Source of the DNA: Chamaecrista fasciculata
Taxonomy: Eukaryota > Streptophyta > Magnoliopsida > Fabales > Fabaceae
Assembly: GCA_003254925.1 (NCBI GenBank)
Contig: QANZ01004239.1
Coordinates: 5,673 to 69,672 of the forward strand
Length of the DNA: 64,000 nucleotides
Reading direction: 5' to 3'
Part shown: positions 12,855 to 25,639 of the stretch, one piece after another
How the letters are laid out: each line of letters starts with the position of its first letter
Numbering within the stretch: position 1 is the stretch's first letter
Notes under the pieces: generated by a model
The model's database searches: none
What the model was told of the DNA's origin: nothing
What the model saw: the letters and a program-made list of their open reading frames with translations, nothing else
Position numbers and translations under genes: made by a program

Positions 12855-13965
12855 TAATTCTATATTCCAAACGCCATTTGATATAATTTATAATTTCCAT
12901 ACTTCACGCCTTAACATTTGCAAGTATTAATTCCTATTTTCCAAAGTTGAATATGTATTGTCATCTATAAATTCAACTTAATTCTCCTTTTACAAATCAC
13001 GGAAAATCTTTCGTTTGAAAAATACGTATCTTAATAGCAAATGATATGATGTCCACAAGGTTCGATCGCGTTGCAACATAGTCCCACGCGATCAAGTTTT
13101 ACCATAAAAATTCGCGTCCTACGTCTTTGGCATAGACTCTCCTATAATATACAAGTATGTGGATGTTGTCAAAGGCATGCTAAAGTTTGTTTTATGCGAC
13201 AAGGAGGTTTATTTAGAGTTTCAATTTAATTGTTGATTAGTCCATTTTTTTTATATGTGTGTTTATATAATTTATGTATAATGATGGTTTATATATATAT
13301 ATATCAATTTTTCATAATAGATTGATTGATGATGCTATTAAAAGTAGATGGATGAAGAAATTTAAGCACGTGATCAATGAAGGTGGATGTATGAAGAAAT
13401 TTAAAGCAATTTAAAGTGGATGTACATTATACTAAGGTGAGAGATCACATACACATAACCTTCATTTATTAGGTGCTTAAATTTTTTCATACATCTACTT
13501 TTGATAATGTCCTCAATCAATACATTCTGGAAAATGAATATATTTAAAGTATCATTGTACATAAATCATATAAACACAGTAACAAAAAAAATGAATTAAT
13601 CAACAACTAAACTGAAACTTTAAATAAATCTCTTTGTTGTGTAGAACAAATTCTAGCATGCTTTCTACAGCATCAACAGATGCTATAGGGAGAGCCTATA
13701 CCAAAGGCACACCACACGAATGTTTATGGTAAAGCTTGACCAGATGTGACAAATTAATGCGATGTTATCCAATCTTGTGAGCATCATATTATTTTCTATT
13801 AGGATACCTATACAAATAAATTTATACAATAATCAGCTTTAATATGATTTAATTTTATAAAAATTTCAATTCTTAAATCACGCAAATATGTCATTTGCAT
13901 CACGTCATAATTTATGATTACGTGGCATGAATACAATCTTGATGTTAGTGATCCCCTAACTCGGC

Positions 13966-14174
13966 CGCTATGTTTTAGCCTCCATCCTCATCCTTGAGCC
14001 CTATTATGGAGAGTTATATTTTCTCTCTATCTCTACTCCTTCGTGTTCCCATAGGAACCAAATCGACCCAATAATCATTTTTTTTTTTTTTATTTTGATT
14101 AGATGTAATGTTCTTATTTTATTATAAGTGGGAGGACGACCAGAAGACTCCTCCCACATGTAATATAGTATAGA
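13966..14174 (-). mobile_element. Helitron-like non-autonomous element (left boundary unclear)
   Basis: On the minus strand it begins TCTATACTATATTACATGTG, the 5' TC end shared by the family at 14394-14602, 43023-43215 and 44037-44344. The 'gtgggaggacgaccagaagactcctcccac' inverted motif (about 14129-14158) is also shared. The other end runs into a segment duplicated at about 14286-14390, so the 3' boundary is not defined. Confidence 0.45.
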
Positions 14175-14393
14175 TATAGATATAGATTTGAAATAATTTT
14201 ACATTATATTAATGACAATTAAATTTTGATTATGTGGCACATAGTGATTGGACAAAGTGTAGGGATAGACCTAACTTGTTCCCCTACCTCGACCGTTATT
14301 TTTTAGCCTCCATCCTCATCCTTGAGCCCTATTATGGAGATCGAGTTATATTTTCGTCTCTATCTCTACTCGTTCGTGTTCCAATACTAAATA

Positions 14394-14602
14394 CTAGGGG
14401 TTGCAAATATGTATGTAAAATAAATGAGGGACCAAATCGTTAACTTAATAAAAAAAGGGACCCAATAATTATTCTATTAAAAAAAAAGGACCCACCTACT
14501 TCATATTTGCAAATATGTATTTTTAATTAGATGTAATGTTTTTATTTTATTATGAGTGGGAGGACGACTAGAAGGCTACTCCCACATATAATATAGTATA
14601 GA
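14394..14602 (-). mobile_element. Short Helitron-like element
   Basis: On the minus strand it starts with TCTATACTATATTATATGTG, preceded by A, and ends in CCCCTAG followed by T. This fits Helitron insertion between A and T with a CTRR 3' terminus. The interior shares 'gggaccaaatcgtt' and 'gtgggaggacga' with the copy at 43023-43215. It encodes nothing. Confidence 0.6.
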
Positions 14603-15369
14603 TATAGATATAGATAGATATACATATATCTATATCTATCTACACTATATTATATGGCTGAGGGTCTTCTGCTAGTTGATAATAAAAACTATATACTTAT
14701 AAAATAAAATAAATATAACTAATACATTGAATATATTAAAAATATAAGAAACCAATTCACCCCACGTTGATGTAAAAGTTTTCAACCCAAAAATGAAAAC
14801 TCATTTCCACGTCGATGCTAGCTCATCCCAGTCCATAAAAATAACTCAATTAAATCTACAATCGAATTCAAATCTAATAGGAGAAATAATCTGTAAATAA
14901 TGTTGAACTAAAGAAAACAACTAAAAGTACAACTGATTCTATATGGAAGATATCCGCAGGATGAATATAATCACCGATCTTGGTGTTGCCAACAAAGTGT
15001 TTATCGTTATACTCCATGTATATCAGAAAAACAGTTATCTTCATGAACGTAGATGACAAGAACTTCTCCATATATTTGACGATTGATCGAATACTTTTCG
15101 GCTCTGAGTCGATCTAGTGTTGGAATAAACCTTTCACGAAGGAAGAATAGTACCAGAATTAGATCTTAATAAAACCACCACCAAATTTGAGGAGACTGGA
15201 TCTGATTTATTCAATTTAAAAACCAAAAGATGAAAATATGAAGTAAATATGGCATAAAAAAAAATCTTATCCAATAACTACCCAAATTCATATTCCACGG
15301 ATCATTAACTTCTCATTCTTATACCCCATGTATTTCAGAGAGTTCAAAATGCTCTCAATGTAAATTGCT

Positions 15370-15846
15370 GCACTTTCATGTTCCTTCCTACCACCTCTAT
15401 AGAAGTTAACTTTTCTCATTTTGAAAGGAATTCTCGATCTCATTCACTATTTTTACTCATTCTCATGCTTCATCTACGTTCTCTTTCTCCCTGGTTGGTA
15501 ATTTTTCATATTTAGATTTTGTTTCAATCATATTATTTCTCATTTCAGAATTTATTAATGTCTTTGCTAAATTTACAATCCATATTTTCTCTTTTGTTCT
15601 GCAATTCTCTCTTTGTTTGTTATATATACACTCCTGATACTTTATTAATAACAGTTTCAAATTTTTGCTTGATTCAGGTACTTTTCGCAATTCTCTCCTG
15701 ATACACTCCTGATACACTCCTGATGCTTCTAAGTCTGCAATTCTCTCTTTGTTTTCTTTCCAGGATTGTTCTCTGCCCTTTGTTTGTTTGGGGCTTGGCC
15801 CCTTTCTTTTTTTTGCTTAATGAAATTTCTTTGGCCGAAAAAAAAA
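15370..15846 (+). mobile_element. 3' tail of a truncated LINE (non-LTR retrotransposon)
   Basis: The segment ends with 'tttgggGCTTGGCCCctttc', then 'gcttaatgaaatttctttggccg' and an A-run (15838-15846). Plant L1-type LINEs typically have such a T-rich 3' end with a GGCTTGGCCC-like palindrome before poly(A). The left boundary is a guess, no reverse-transcriptase remnant is visible, and I could not find the matching target duplication. Confidence 0.45.
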
Positions 15847-16127
15847 GGAGTATATAATTAAGCTAATGACACTAATTTAGGTTTGTGATCATTTGAAGAT
15901 TTGACTTGACTAATTTAAATTCAATTCACGTCGAAAGATAATTATATTTACAAAATTTTAAACTCATCTTACTTAAGCGGCAATTAATCACTTATCACAA
16001 CTAACTCTTTATTAATATTTTTTTTACATATTTATTATAAAATTTCTCTAATCATAATTTATAAGTTTTAATTATATTCTCTATATTTCATGATTGGATA
16101 CACAAAATATTACTTTTTATTTTTTTT

Positions 16128-16495
16128 TGGTAAATTATATTTTGATACCCTGTGGTTTGAAATCTGACACTTTAAAACCCTGTGGTATTCTCCATTAACA
16201 CTTTGGTACCCTTTGGAGTTATTTTGTAATTTTAATCATAACAAATTTTTCAAAAATTACATATTGACCCCAAAAAAATTTCAAAAAATTACAAATAAGT
16301 CCCTAGATACGTATTATCTAAGGACTAAAATGAAAACTATAAAAAAATTTTGGGGTCAATATATAATTTTTGCAAAATTTGTTATGGTTAAAATTTTAAA
16401 ATAACCCAAAAGAGTACCAAAGTGTTAATAGAAAATACCACAGGGTATCAAAGTATCAGGTTTCAAACCACAGGGTACCAAAGTGTAATTTACCC
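16128..16495. mobile_element. Short Mutator-type MITE of the GGTAAAT...TTTGGTACCC family
   Basis: The left end (GGTAAATTATATTTTGATACC) is the inverted counterpart of the right end (GGTACCAAAGTGTAATTTACC). TATTTTTTTT flanks both sides (16118-16127 and 16496-16505), consistent with a 9-10 bp duplication although the sequence is low-complexity. The interior phrases 'aaaatttttc' and 'tccctagata..aggactaaaatg' match the arms of the large element at 47784-51612, so this looks like a short deletion relative of it. Confidence 0.65.
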
Positions 16496-16713
16496 TATTT
16501 TTTTTACCACCATTGATCATATAAAATAAATTTGTCACATATTATCTTTATTAAAGAATTTTATGATAAAAGTATATATAAAAAAACTATATATAAATCT
16601 CACCTAGATGCTTATTGTATATTTTTTGGTCTTCTCCGTGTACTCAAATCTCAATTCAGACCCTGTGTATTTGAAAAAGGAAACATGGAAACGGCGCGTT
16701 TTTCTAGAATATC

Positions 16714-16721
16714 GACGTGGC
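16714..16721 (+). promoter_or_regulatory. ACGT-core bZIP-type motif upstream of CBR1
   Basis: GACGTGGC lies about 240 bp upstream of the CBR1 start codon. ACGT-core motifs bind plant bZIP factors (ABA or ER-stress responses). One isolated occurrence is only suggestive. Confidence 0.25.
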
Positions 16722-16959
16722 ATGAGATTTATGGTAGTATAATATTTCCCCTTTCATTCGACGGTTGAGATCAAACAAATTGACCTCCAATCTCCATTTT
16801 TAGTTTCCTGATAATTCATTCCATCAAAATGATCTGATCACTTGTATCAATCAGATTTTGACCTAAAGCCGTAAATCGCAATCTCCTCTTGATCCCTTGA
16901 AACAAAGATCGATCGAAATCACCTTCAACATTTTGATCATCATCCTCAAAATTTCAACA

Positions 16960-19900
16960 ATGGACTTTTTCCGAACTCACAGGTCTGAGAAGATAGGCAT
17001 CGCAGTCGCTATTGTAGCCGTTGTCGGTGGTACCGCTTACTATTACTTCGTTACCAAGAAGTCTAAAGGCGTCAAGAAACCTAAAGGTTTGTTTTCTTCG
17101 AATGTGAATTTTTCGAGCATTAACCAATGAAAGGGCTGGATTGTTTTTAATTTAATTGGAAGGGTTCATGCGGTGATGACAGAACCGGGATTTCAGGGAA
17201 GACAAGTTCGATTAGAGATAATGCTTCTACGTTCTATGATTTAGTCCATGATAAGAAATTGCTTTAAATCTTAACAGTAACTATAGGACGTAAGTATATG
17301 TTATTTGACTTTGTTAAAAGAAAGCAGAGATTTTATTTTATCAATATTAAAAATTATATTATCTTGTAGTTGTCCTAAACTGTCTAAAACTATCAAGCCT
17401 CAAGTGGTGATCCTGGAATTAACTAGATATGTTCCGATTCTTTCTTTGAGCTGCTAGCTTACGTGTTATTGGTATGTCTGATATAATTGGGTTCGGTCCC
17501 TATGCATTCCACCAGAAAGAGAGGGGAAAACAATAGTGATTTCCTTTTCCGCCAACTGCAGAAATTTGATGGGATTCACATTCAGCATATATTGTGCAAT
17601 TTCCTTCTCTTTTTAGGAAGTTATGCCAGTGAACTGATTCCCTGCCATTATATATTTCTAAATTCCAGGGTTAAAATGAAGTTCTGAAATTAATTCTGGA
17701 AACAACGGAAAAGCTATTTATCTCTTGTACAAACATATTACATATCATGGTTTTAAATCACAATTGCAATGATTGCAACAAAATTCATTGAGACGTAGCC
17801 ATTGGGATCACAATAGCAGCTTGGTGTGCTAATTGAAGACACTGCAACAGCGATATTATTCTAGGCCCCTAGCCATGGTGCAACACATTCCTTAATTTAA
17901 AATCATCATACGAAACATTTCCTCACGGGGAAAAAGATAGGAGAAAGAACTTTTTGGGGTGCCAATTCCATTTGTTAAGTTCTACTTTCATGAATGAAGC
18001 TTGCTTGTTGTGTTTTTTAATTTCTAGCTTACAGTTATGATATTTTTTATGAAGGTTTGCTCCAAGCTCCTTTTTTTAAGACCTACAGGTGTAGCATAAT
18101 TATATGTTTATCCTGTGTCTCTTTTCTGTATTAAAAATAAAAATTGTGTCAACCTGTCTTGATAGGTTGTTTGGACCCCGAGAACTTCAGGGGATTTAAA
18201 CTTGTGAAACGCACACAACTTAGCCATAATGTGGCCAAGTTTAGATTTAGTCTTCCACAACCTACCTCAGTGTTGGGACTGCCTATTGGACAACATATAC
18301 TTTGCAGGTATGAATAGATCGTTTCTCTTTTCCAATTCATGGAAGATACCAGTTCCTAATTTCATCTTAACTAGCTGGACCAAGTCAAGTTTATTAAACT
18401 TTTGCTACTCTCCTAATGCATGACACTAGTTGATGGATGTGTGGTCCATTATAATACATTGAGCTTGGAGATATTTTGTTCTTTATACAGAGGGAAAGAC
18501 AGTCTTGGTGAAGAAGTTGTCAAACCATATACTCCAACTACATTGGATACTGATGTTGGATACTTTGATTTAGTTATAAAGGTTTTATTCGCTAGCTTTC
18601 TTTTCTCAGTATTTTATCATGGCTATGTTATAGGTCTTTTATAAATATTTGATTATTTTTTATCATCCTGTTTTTGAACAATGAATAGATGTATCCACAA
18701 GGAAGGATGTCTCACCATTTTCAAGAGCTGTGCGAAGGTTATTACTTGGATGTGAAGGGACCAAAGGTTTTTAAGAAAATTCCCCCCTTTTCTTGTCTGT
18801 TTAATTTATTGCTAGTTTACCTCGGGTAACATGCACATACCAGTTGACAATTAAAAAGAATAAAAAGTAATTGTGTTAAATGAGATGCAAGTGATAAATG
18901 AAACAGTGACTCATGCCAGTGAAATATGATTTGTATTCTCATTTTTTTACCTGATAGTTGATAGTTCTTGCAGAACATCTTAAATTATCATTATTTTTCT
19001 TTTTTTAAATTGATGTCTTCTATTAGTAATCATATGAACCTCATGATCTCAAAGGAATGCAGTATCACATTTAAATCTGTATCATTGGATCTTTTTGACT
19101 CAGTTGTGTAGATTCTTAATTTTGAATGCAGAATCTTTCTCTTGCAAAGACACTGATGCACAATTCACAGTTATGTTCAAACATTGTTTCAAGTGTGTAC
19201 TATAGTCAGGCTTACTACTGTTGTTTCCACTTGAACCCTGACCACTTTGATACCATATTTTGGCTACCTTCAATATCCTCTTGTATACTGAATCTTCTTC
19301 TCTTTAAGTATGTCGCCATGTCCAATCATGGCCTACAGGTTCATAGGGTCTACTTCATATTATAACAATAAATGAACTAAAGGTTTCATAGTAATAATGC
19401 TGAGAAATTCTGTTAAAGTGTGGCTGCAAAAGGATTAGGGGTTTATTATTGTTAAAAGTGGTGGTAGAGTGTATTATTTTGTCTAGATCTTAGTTGTGTT
19501 TTATAATTATCTTTTGTTATTTATAATAATTTTTTATATTTTATATATTATTTTTGAAAGTGTGTTAAGACCATGATGGCGTAATGGTTTTTTAGTTATC
19601 AAGCACATTGTATTGAAGTGACATTTAATACATACATGCATATATATATATATATATGCGTGCATTGGTGCATGTTTGTGTTTGTAAAATGTAAATGCAC
19701 TCAGAAGGCCAATTGAGGCTATTGAGTTTCCCTTTAATTATTTTTTTGGCATTGTTTGTCCACGTTTCTTCTTTTGGGAGGAGGAGATGTGGAAGTTGGA
19801 TGTGCATGATGACCGTTCTGGTGATCTAGTGAATTAATGTTTTGTCTAGGGACGCTTCAAGTACCAACCCAATGAAGTTAGAGCTTTTGGGATGATTGCT

Positions 19901-22900
19901 GGTGGCACTGGGATCACTCCAATGTTTCAGGTATATATTCTAAATGTGCAGAATTCTTGAGCTTTTATGGCGTCCTTTGTGTTTCGTTTTCAAAGTTTTT
20001 GTAACTTCACGTAAATAATTCATTATTTTCCTTTCCTTGAGGTTACAAGAGCTATACTAGAAAACGCAGGAGACAAAACTAGCATTCATCTGATATTTGC
20101 CAATGTGACATACGATGACATTCTTTTAAAGGTAAATATATTTATATCATTTTTTTTCCATGAATTCATCTGTACATCATGCATCGATCAAGAAGACCTC
20201 CGTATGCATATTCACTTATGCAGCATGTATCTTTTTGCTTTCCTTTAGGAGATAAAAGATTGATCAACATATGAAGTTTCAACAACAAAGCCACTGTTTG
20301 CTTCCTAGTTAATTTTGGTGGACCTGACACTAGTTCATTTGGGAATACTTATTTGTGGCGTCTTATTAGTCCTTTCACTTTATTTTGTCTATTACCAACA
20401 CCAGTACCAATTATAAACTATGAAAATTTTATGATGTGTGTAAATTGTACTGGTTTGCTTTTTAAAATAATATTTTGTGTTTAGTATGCGTTTGGTAATT
20501 AAACTACTAACTCATAAGGAAGATATTCTACCAAAAATAACTTTTAATCTCCCGACTGTAAAAGACTATAAGTTTTGCCTGTCATCTTGAAATCAATATT
20601 TCCCATTGAATCCGACTTTCAGATTATACATCCACAAATTTCTTCTATTTTTTGCTTAGATACAAAAATAAACAGGAATGAAACATTAAGTATAAGGAAA
20701 ACTTTTTGGATTATGTTTAGTATTTTTATTATATACTAATGCATTTGCTTAATTATTTTACAGGAAGAGCTGGATGGTTTTGCTCTGAAGTTCCCAAGTC
20801 AATTCAGAGTTTACTACGTTCTAAATCAGGTAAGTAGACTCTCAACTTCTCTAATCTATCTGAAGTAATCTCATGTTAAAGTAATCCTATGAACTTAGAT
20901 TGTCAGGTGAAGGTGCAATCAATTTTTTCTAACATAGACTTTCATGTGCAACATGTTTTGACTTCAAGATATTAGAGAATATGAATACTCAGGCCCACTA
21001 ATTTATTTTTAACAAATGAAAGTGGAACCTCGCCTGATCTGCCAAATAGACTAATGTTTGTCTATCAAAGCTAAATTAATTGATGCTTCACAAAATTACC
21101 TAATCTAATCACCTGCCAGTACAACATTTGTGATATAGAAAATAGTGTGAACAATGAGCTAGTAGAGTAGAAGTAAGTATGCTTTCTAGAAGCCCTAGAT
21201 TAACACTCTTCTAATGCAGTCTCCGATATAGCACAGTCAGGGGGTCTCGGCCAAGTAGCCTGGTTGCTGATGTGTTAAGGGAAGGGAGAAGTACAGACAA
21301 TAGAATAGTGTATAAGCTTGGGTTATGGGCTGTTTTTGGTGCTGTGAACTGTATTTGTGGAGTGTTTTGGGAATATTCTTGCATGAATATCTCAAGGTTT
21401 TAATTAACTTAACGAACTATTTTAATGTTTGTGCCAAAGGAAATCATTCTGGGTACTGGGTAGCTTACAAAATTAAAGGAAACAGAATCCAAGATGAGAT
21501 GATAATTAAATTAGTCATCAAACAATAATTCATAAAATTTATCATCGTCTAAAATAAGGCACCCGAATGTTTTAGTGGACCTGCAAATTGTTGTCCCACA
21601 ACTACTGTACTTTATTTTAATTTCCGAGTTTCCATATAGCACTCAAATAACTGGCTCAAGCCCAAATAGTACCCAAGACAAGGAAATAAAAGTGATTGAA
21701 ATGCCCTTATGAACCAGATATAAAATCAACGAAGCTCAAGGTAACAGCTTTACAATTCCCATAACTCTACCTAAACAACTATTTTCTAGTTAGGCTGTAC
21801 CACTATACAATCAGATCCAAAATCAAAAGCTAAACTAAACGAATTGATTTAGATGATTAGATGTTTAAGCTCGTGCTTTCTTGATGCTAGTGACCTCTAT
21901 CTCTACTAGCTTTGACTAACTTTATGTTTAAGCTCGGACAATAATAAATTTGGTATCTATTAGAAATTTAGAATAGAAGCTGGCTTTTACATATTTTCTT
22001 GTTTTATTGATTGTGAATTCTTTTTACACACTACAGCCTCCGGAAGTATGGGATGGTGGTGTTGGATTTGTATCCCAGGAAATGATCCATACACATTGCC
22101 CTGCACCAGCCCCTGATATCAAGGTCGATCTTCCTCTATATTTGATCTCTTTTTCTGTCTTGAAAAATATTATACTCCCGTAGTATTAAAGATTGAGTAT
22201 TAATAGCCACTAATGTCATTCTTATTTCAACAAAATAAGCAATTCATTCTTTAAAGTTAGTATGCAACTTAATAATAATTTAAAATTTGACTTTATGAAC
22301 AAACCCAAATAAAAACTAACATGAAAATGTACAAGCCTTGGGACTAAAACAGTATTTTGGTCCCTCACAATTCGTTTTTGTCATCAATTTCAGTCTCTTG
22401 ACTTAGTTTTTTACTAAATTGATTCCATAACAATGTTAATTGAAATGTAACATTATTAGTTGATAGAATAACGTGTTAATTGACATATAAACACCTTTTT
22501 TTGTGATTAAAGTTAGTCATTATATGCATTTTTCTATTTAAAGATTTTACATATAATTTATAGTTTCTTTTTTACAAATTTGTTTTGTTAATATAAAAAT
22601 AAAATTTGTTTGTATTAGTTAAAATATTATATCATTAACTCATGATATCATGTCTTCAATTAAAGATAATATCTCACAGATTTAGTTAAATTTTAGATAA
22701 AGGGACTAACACGGATAATAAAACAATTTGTGAGAGATTAGATCGAGAGAAAAAAAATATGAGGGACTAAATTGGAAAAACATTGATATGTGAGGGACCA
22801 AAATAGGATTTTATTCTAAATGTTAGTGTTGGATTTTTGGAACTACAAAGGTTCTAAAAATGACCTACATGGCCCTTGCTAATTCTTGTACAAATTATAT

Positions 22901-23033
22901 ATTCTCAAGTAACAAGCATTAAATTTTGAAATATATGCAGATATTAAGGTGTGGACCGCCTCCCATGAATAAGGCTGTAGCTGCTCATCTTGATGCTCTT
23001 GGATACAGTCCTGAAATGCAGTTTCAATTCTAG
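16960..23033 (+). CDS. CBR1: NADH-cytochrome b5 reductase 1 (ER, FAD flavoprotein)
   Basis: Exons are 16960-17086, 18166-18307, 18491-18581, 18689-18766, 19850-19930, 20042-20131, 20764-20829, 22037-22123 and 22941-23033, giving 284 aa, close to the roughly 280 aa of plant CBR1. The enzyme moves electrons from NADH through FAD to cytochrome b5, which feeds ER fatty-acid desaturases and hydroxylases. Residues about 11-32 form a single N-terminal membrane anchor followed by a Lys-rich stretch. The FAD domain shows K101-P-Y-T-P-T106 and the G125-R-M-S128 loop. The NADH domain shows G164-G-T-G-I-T-P170 and C258-G-P-P-P-M263. The C-terminus, MQFQF, matches the plant family. Every intron is GT-AG and six of the eight are phase 0. 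Intron 4 (1.1 kb) and intron 8 (0.8 kb, with a foldback repeat) are the longest. Confidence 0.95.
22330..22822. mobile_element. Foldback MITE-like repeat in CBR1 intron 8
   Basis: Near 22343 the sequence 'aaacagtattttggtccctcac' pairs with 'gtgagggaccaaaataggatttt' near 22791, with further inverted phrases between. It lies wholly inside the intron and does not touch the splice sites. Ends are approximate and no target duplication was identified. Confidence 0.5.
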
Positions 23034-23674
23034 TTCCCTGATAAGACTTAATAATATTCCTTCTACACCAATATTTTGAATTTATATTTACTAGACCTTT
23101 TCCCATATTTATACTTCCTGGTGTGATTGAACAAATTGCCAGAGTTACAAATTATGAAATTACAATGCAGATTTGAACGATCTGCAATGTAGAAATGAGT
23201 AGAGGAAGTTTGTGATGAAGAAGCTTGGTGGCTACACTGTATGTTTTAAGCCAATGTCAGTGATAATATCAGGATGATGTAATTTATTTTTTTAACTAAT
23301 TTTGCTTGGATTAGTCTCTGGGTTTATCCTTGGAGACAACTTCACAAGGGGCATCTGATTTTTCTTAACGTTTCTTTCTGAACTTTTGCTTTATGTTGGG
23401 AATTGATGAAGTAGAACAAAGATAATGAAACGAAAGGAAAATAATGATTACGCTGGTATAAAGATGTGTATGAACTAGGGCATCTTTTGTGGATTACATG
23501 GTAACGAAATATAATAGAGTATACTTCTTTTTTGAGGAATTATTTTCATTGTGTTTGAATAAAGTTATTTAGTTGGAAAGTAATGCTCAGCCTTTTTATA
23601 TTATACAAACTATCCTCTTCAGTTTAAGAGTTGAGTTTTTTAAACTTTGTAAATTGTGATGACATAAACTCTAA

Positions 23675-24290
23675 CGAGGCGTTTTGCCACACGGAATACA
23701 ATATTTCCAGGAATAGCATAATTTTCTAAAATAATTATTTTTATTTTTTAATCCTACCCTAGGGGTGGGATTAGTTTAATCCCATGAATTGGGATTATTT
23801 TTTTTATCTAAAATGATTTTATTATCCCTAATTAATTCTTTCTCTACAAATTCTTGTCACTCTTACAACTCTCTACCGCCTGAAGTGCAGAAGAAATTTA
23901 TTTGTCACTTTTCATCACTTCTTGCTGATATATATAATATTGCTTTCGTATGAATCTATTAATGTTATTTAAAAATTTTAATTATGATATAATTATTTTT
24001 TTATGATATAGTATTTTTCTCATAAATTGTTTTGAAAAATTTTTACATTTGATGAACTAGTAGTTGATAATAAAAAGTCAATGACATATTTGTAAAAGTA
24101 TTAAACATTCTCAGGAATATCAAAGTTGAACCAGACACAAGATTGTAACATTCCGGGGAATATTGCAAAATAATCCTAAGATTATTTTAACTCATTCAAA
24201 CAGACATTTTTATAATCATGAGAATTTTATTCCCGAAAATCACATACCTGGGAATGTGATTCCTGAAAAAGTAATGTATTAAACGCCACC
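23675..24290. mobile_element. PIF/Harbinger-like MITE, TAA duplication
   Basis: The left end (CGAGGCGTTTTGCCACACGG) and right end (AATGTATTAAACGCCACC) are imperfect inverted repeats. Further complementary phrases lie inside ('ggaatacaatatttccagg' and 'cctgggaatgtgattcctg'). TAA flanks both ends (23672-23674 and 24291-24293). No transposase remnant is visible in 616 bp. Confidence 0.65.
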
Positions 24291-25158
24291 TAATTGGCTA
24301 ACTTATTCATGTAATCACTTAAGTGTACTTACATGTAAATGCTTGTAGTACATCTCATCAATGTGGTATTCATGCATGTATGAACTAATGAACATGCTAT
24401 TAAATATAATGATTGTGATTATATAATATATTGTGACGTTATACTTATATGAAATTATCAATATTCATCTTTTTATACTTAAATTGTTGGGTTGCTTTAT
24501 TACTAATTTACTATTTACTAAATATATATATATATATATATATATAGATGAGGTCTACTGCTGAGTGAGTGATTTTTAGTGCGCCACAATTTCAATAAGT
24601 AGAAGGAAAATGCAACCCCCAGAGAGAATGTATACTTGAAAAAGCTTTATACGTTGAACAACAATCACTTCCATTTAAATCTAACGGTGAAACTTACTTC
24701 AATTAATTTGAACAAAATAGTTCTAGATTTCATGATATTATCGTAAGAATAGATTTATAATACATATTATGATAATTAAGGCCAAAGTCCTATTTTGGTC
24801 CCTCTGTTATGCTCATTGTTCTAAATAGGTCCCTCAGTTATTTTTCGTTCCATATTGGTTCATCAGTTATCCAAAACTTGTCAAAGTTGATCCCTCTAAC
24901 GTTTTCCATCCATTTTTCCGTTAAAAAAAATAGGAAAAATAAGCTTTCATCCCCAAAAGTTTTATTTTCTTATATTAAGGTCATTTTCTTTTTATAATAG
25001 GATCAAACCGTAACAAAAGAAAATAAATTAAAATTTTAAGTGAATTTGCCAAAAAACACAAAATTTTCTCTCCCTCTCGAACACCACTCTCTCTTTCTCT
25101 CTCTCCCCCTCGACTCTCTCTCTCTACCCCTCGGCTCTCTCTCACTCTCCCCCCGGCT

Positions 25159-25211
<53 letters not shown>

Positions 25212-25213
<2 letters not shown>

Positions 25214-25331
25214 GTGCGATTCCAACATCCACTCGGCCAACCCTCTCGTTCGCTGGCACAAGCGTGTTCCCGTCAAGCCGTTCTTCGATTCCGCCAACAC
25301 GGAATCCGACGCCGATTCAGAATTGTCGTGA
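25212..25331 (+). CDS. Small ORF in the left arm of the palindrome (captured fragment)
   Basis: A 39-aa ORF begins MCDSNIHSANPLVRW directly after a (CT)n tract and ends in TGA. I do not recognise the protein family. The GC-rich, codon-like composition contrasts with the flanks and suggests the first exon of a captured host gene. The downstream sequence stays open in another frame for about 30 codons (containing GSDSIIGGNKEVDG), suggesting a frameshift in the copy. Expression is unknown. Confidence 0.35.
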
Positions 25332-25466
25332 GGGAATCCATCGGGTCCGATTCCATTATTGGTGGGAACAAGGAGGTTGACGGCAGCGGCGGAGGATTCC
25401 CTCAACCGTCGCCGCCGTCAACCTCCTTGTTCCCACCGATAACAGAATCGGACCCGACGGATTCTC

Positions 25467-25595
25467 TCATGAAAATTCTGATTCGGCGTCGGATTTCGTG
25501 ACGGAGTCGACGGAATCGAAGAAGAACGACTTGACGGGAACACACTTTTGCCAGCGAACGAGAGGGTTGGCCGAGTGGATGTTGGAATCGCACAT
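25467..25595 (-). CDS. Small ORF in the right arm of the palindrome (paralogue of 25212-25331)
   Basis: A 42-aa ORF starts with the same MCDSNIHSANPLVRW but differs afterwards (WQKCVPVKSFFF). It is three residues longer than the opposite copy, so the indels between the arms preserve frame. It faces the left-arm ORF in convergent orientation. The function is unknown and it may be non-functional. Confidence 0.35.
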   Translation of the reverse strand: MCDSNIHSANPLVRWQKCVPVKSFFFDSVDSVTKSDAESEFS

Positions 25596-25635
25596 GACGG
25601 AGAGAGAGAGAGAGAGAGCCGAGGGGTAGAGAGAG

Positions 25636-25639
25636 TGGT

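Larger units (their letters stand above)
11072..14275. mobile_element. Large composite palindromic element, interrupted by younger insertions
   Basis: The left arm (about 11072-11432) is the inverted complement of the right arm (about 13806-13955 continuing at 14180-14275). Matching landmarks are 'ttaggtctacccctaac' with 'agggatagacctaac', and 'gtattcatgccac' with 'gtggcatgaatac'. An inner pair lies at about 13060-13400 and 13440-13790 ('agtagatggatgaagaaatttaa' type). The left side is interrupted by the TAA-flanked element 11470-12854 and the right arm by a Helitron-like element near 13966-14174. No protein-coding remnant is recognised and the superfamily is undetermined. Confidence 0.55.
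9646..16959. other. Intergenic region between LTPG and CBR1
   Basis: No gene is recognisable. The region contains a foldback repeat (10277-10715), a large composite palindrome (11072-14275) interrupted by a Harbinger-like element (11470-12854), Helitron-like elements (13966-14174 and 14394-14602), a LINE 3' tail (about 15370-15846) and a short Mutator-type MITE (16128-16495). The stretch 14660-15360 is AT-rich and holds only short unrecognised ORFs. A small tandem repeat of 'ctcctgatacac' type lies at about 15697-15725. Confidence 0.7.

Noticed and set aside
14874..15071. 65-aa minus-strand ORF
   Set aside because: No recognisable domain; could be a decayed transposon fragment but nothing supports a call.
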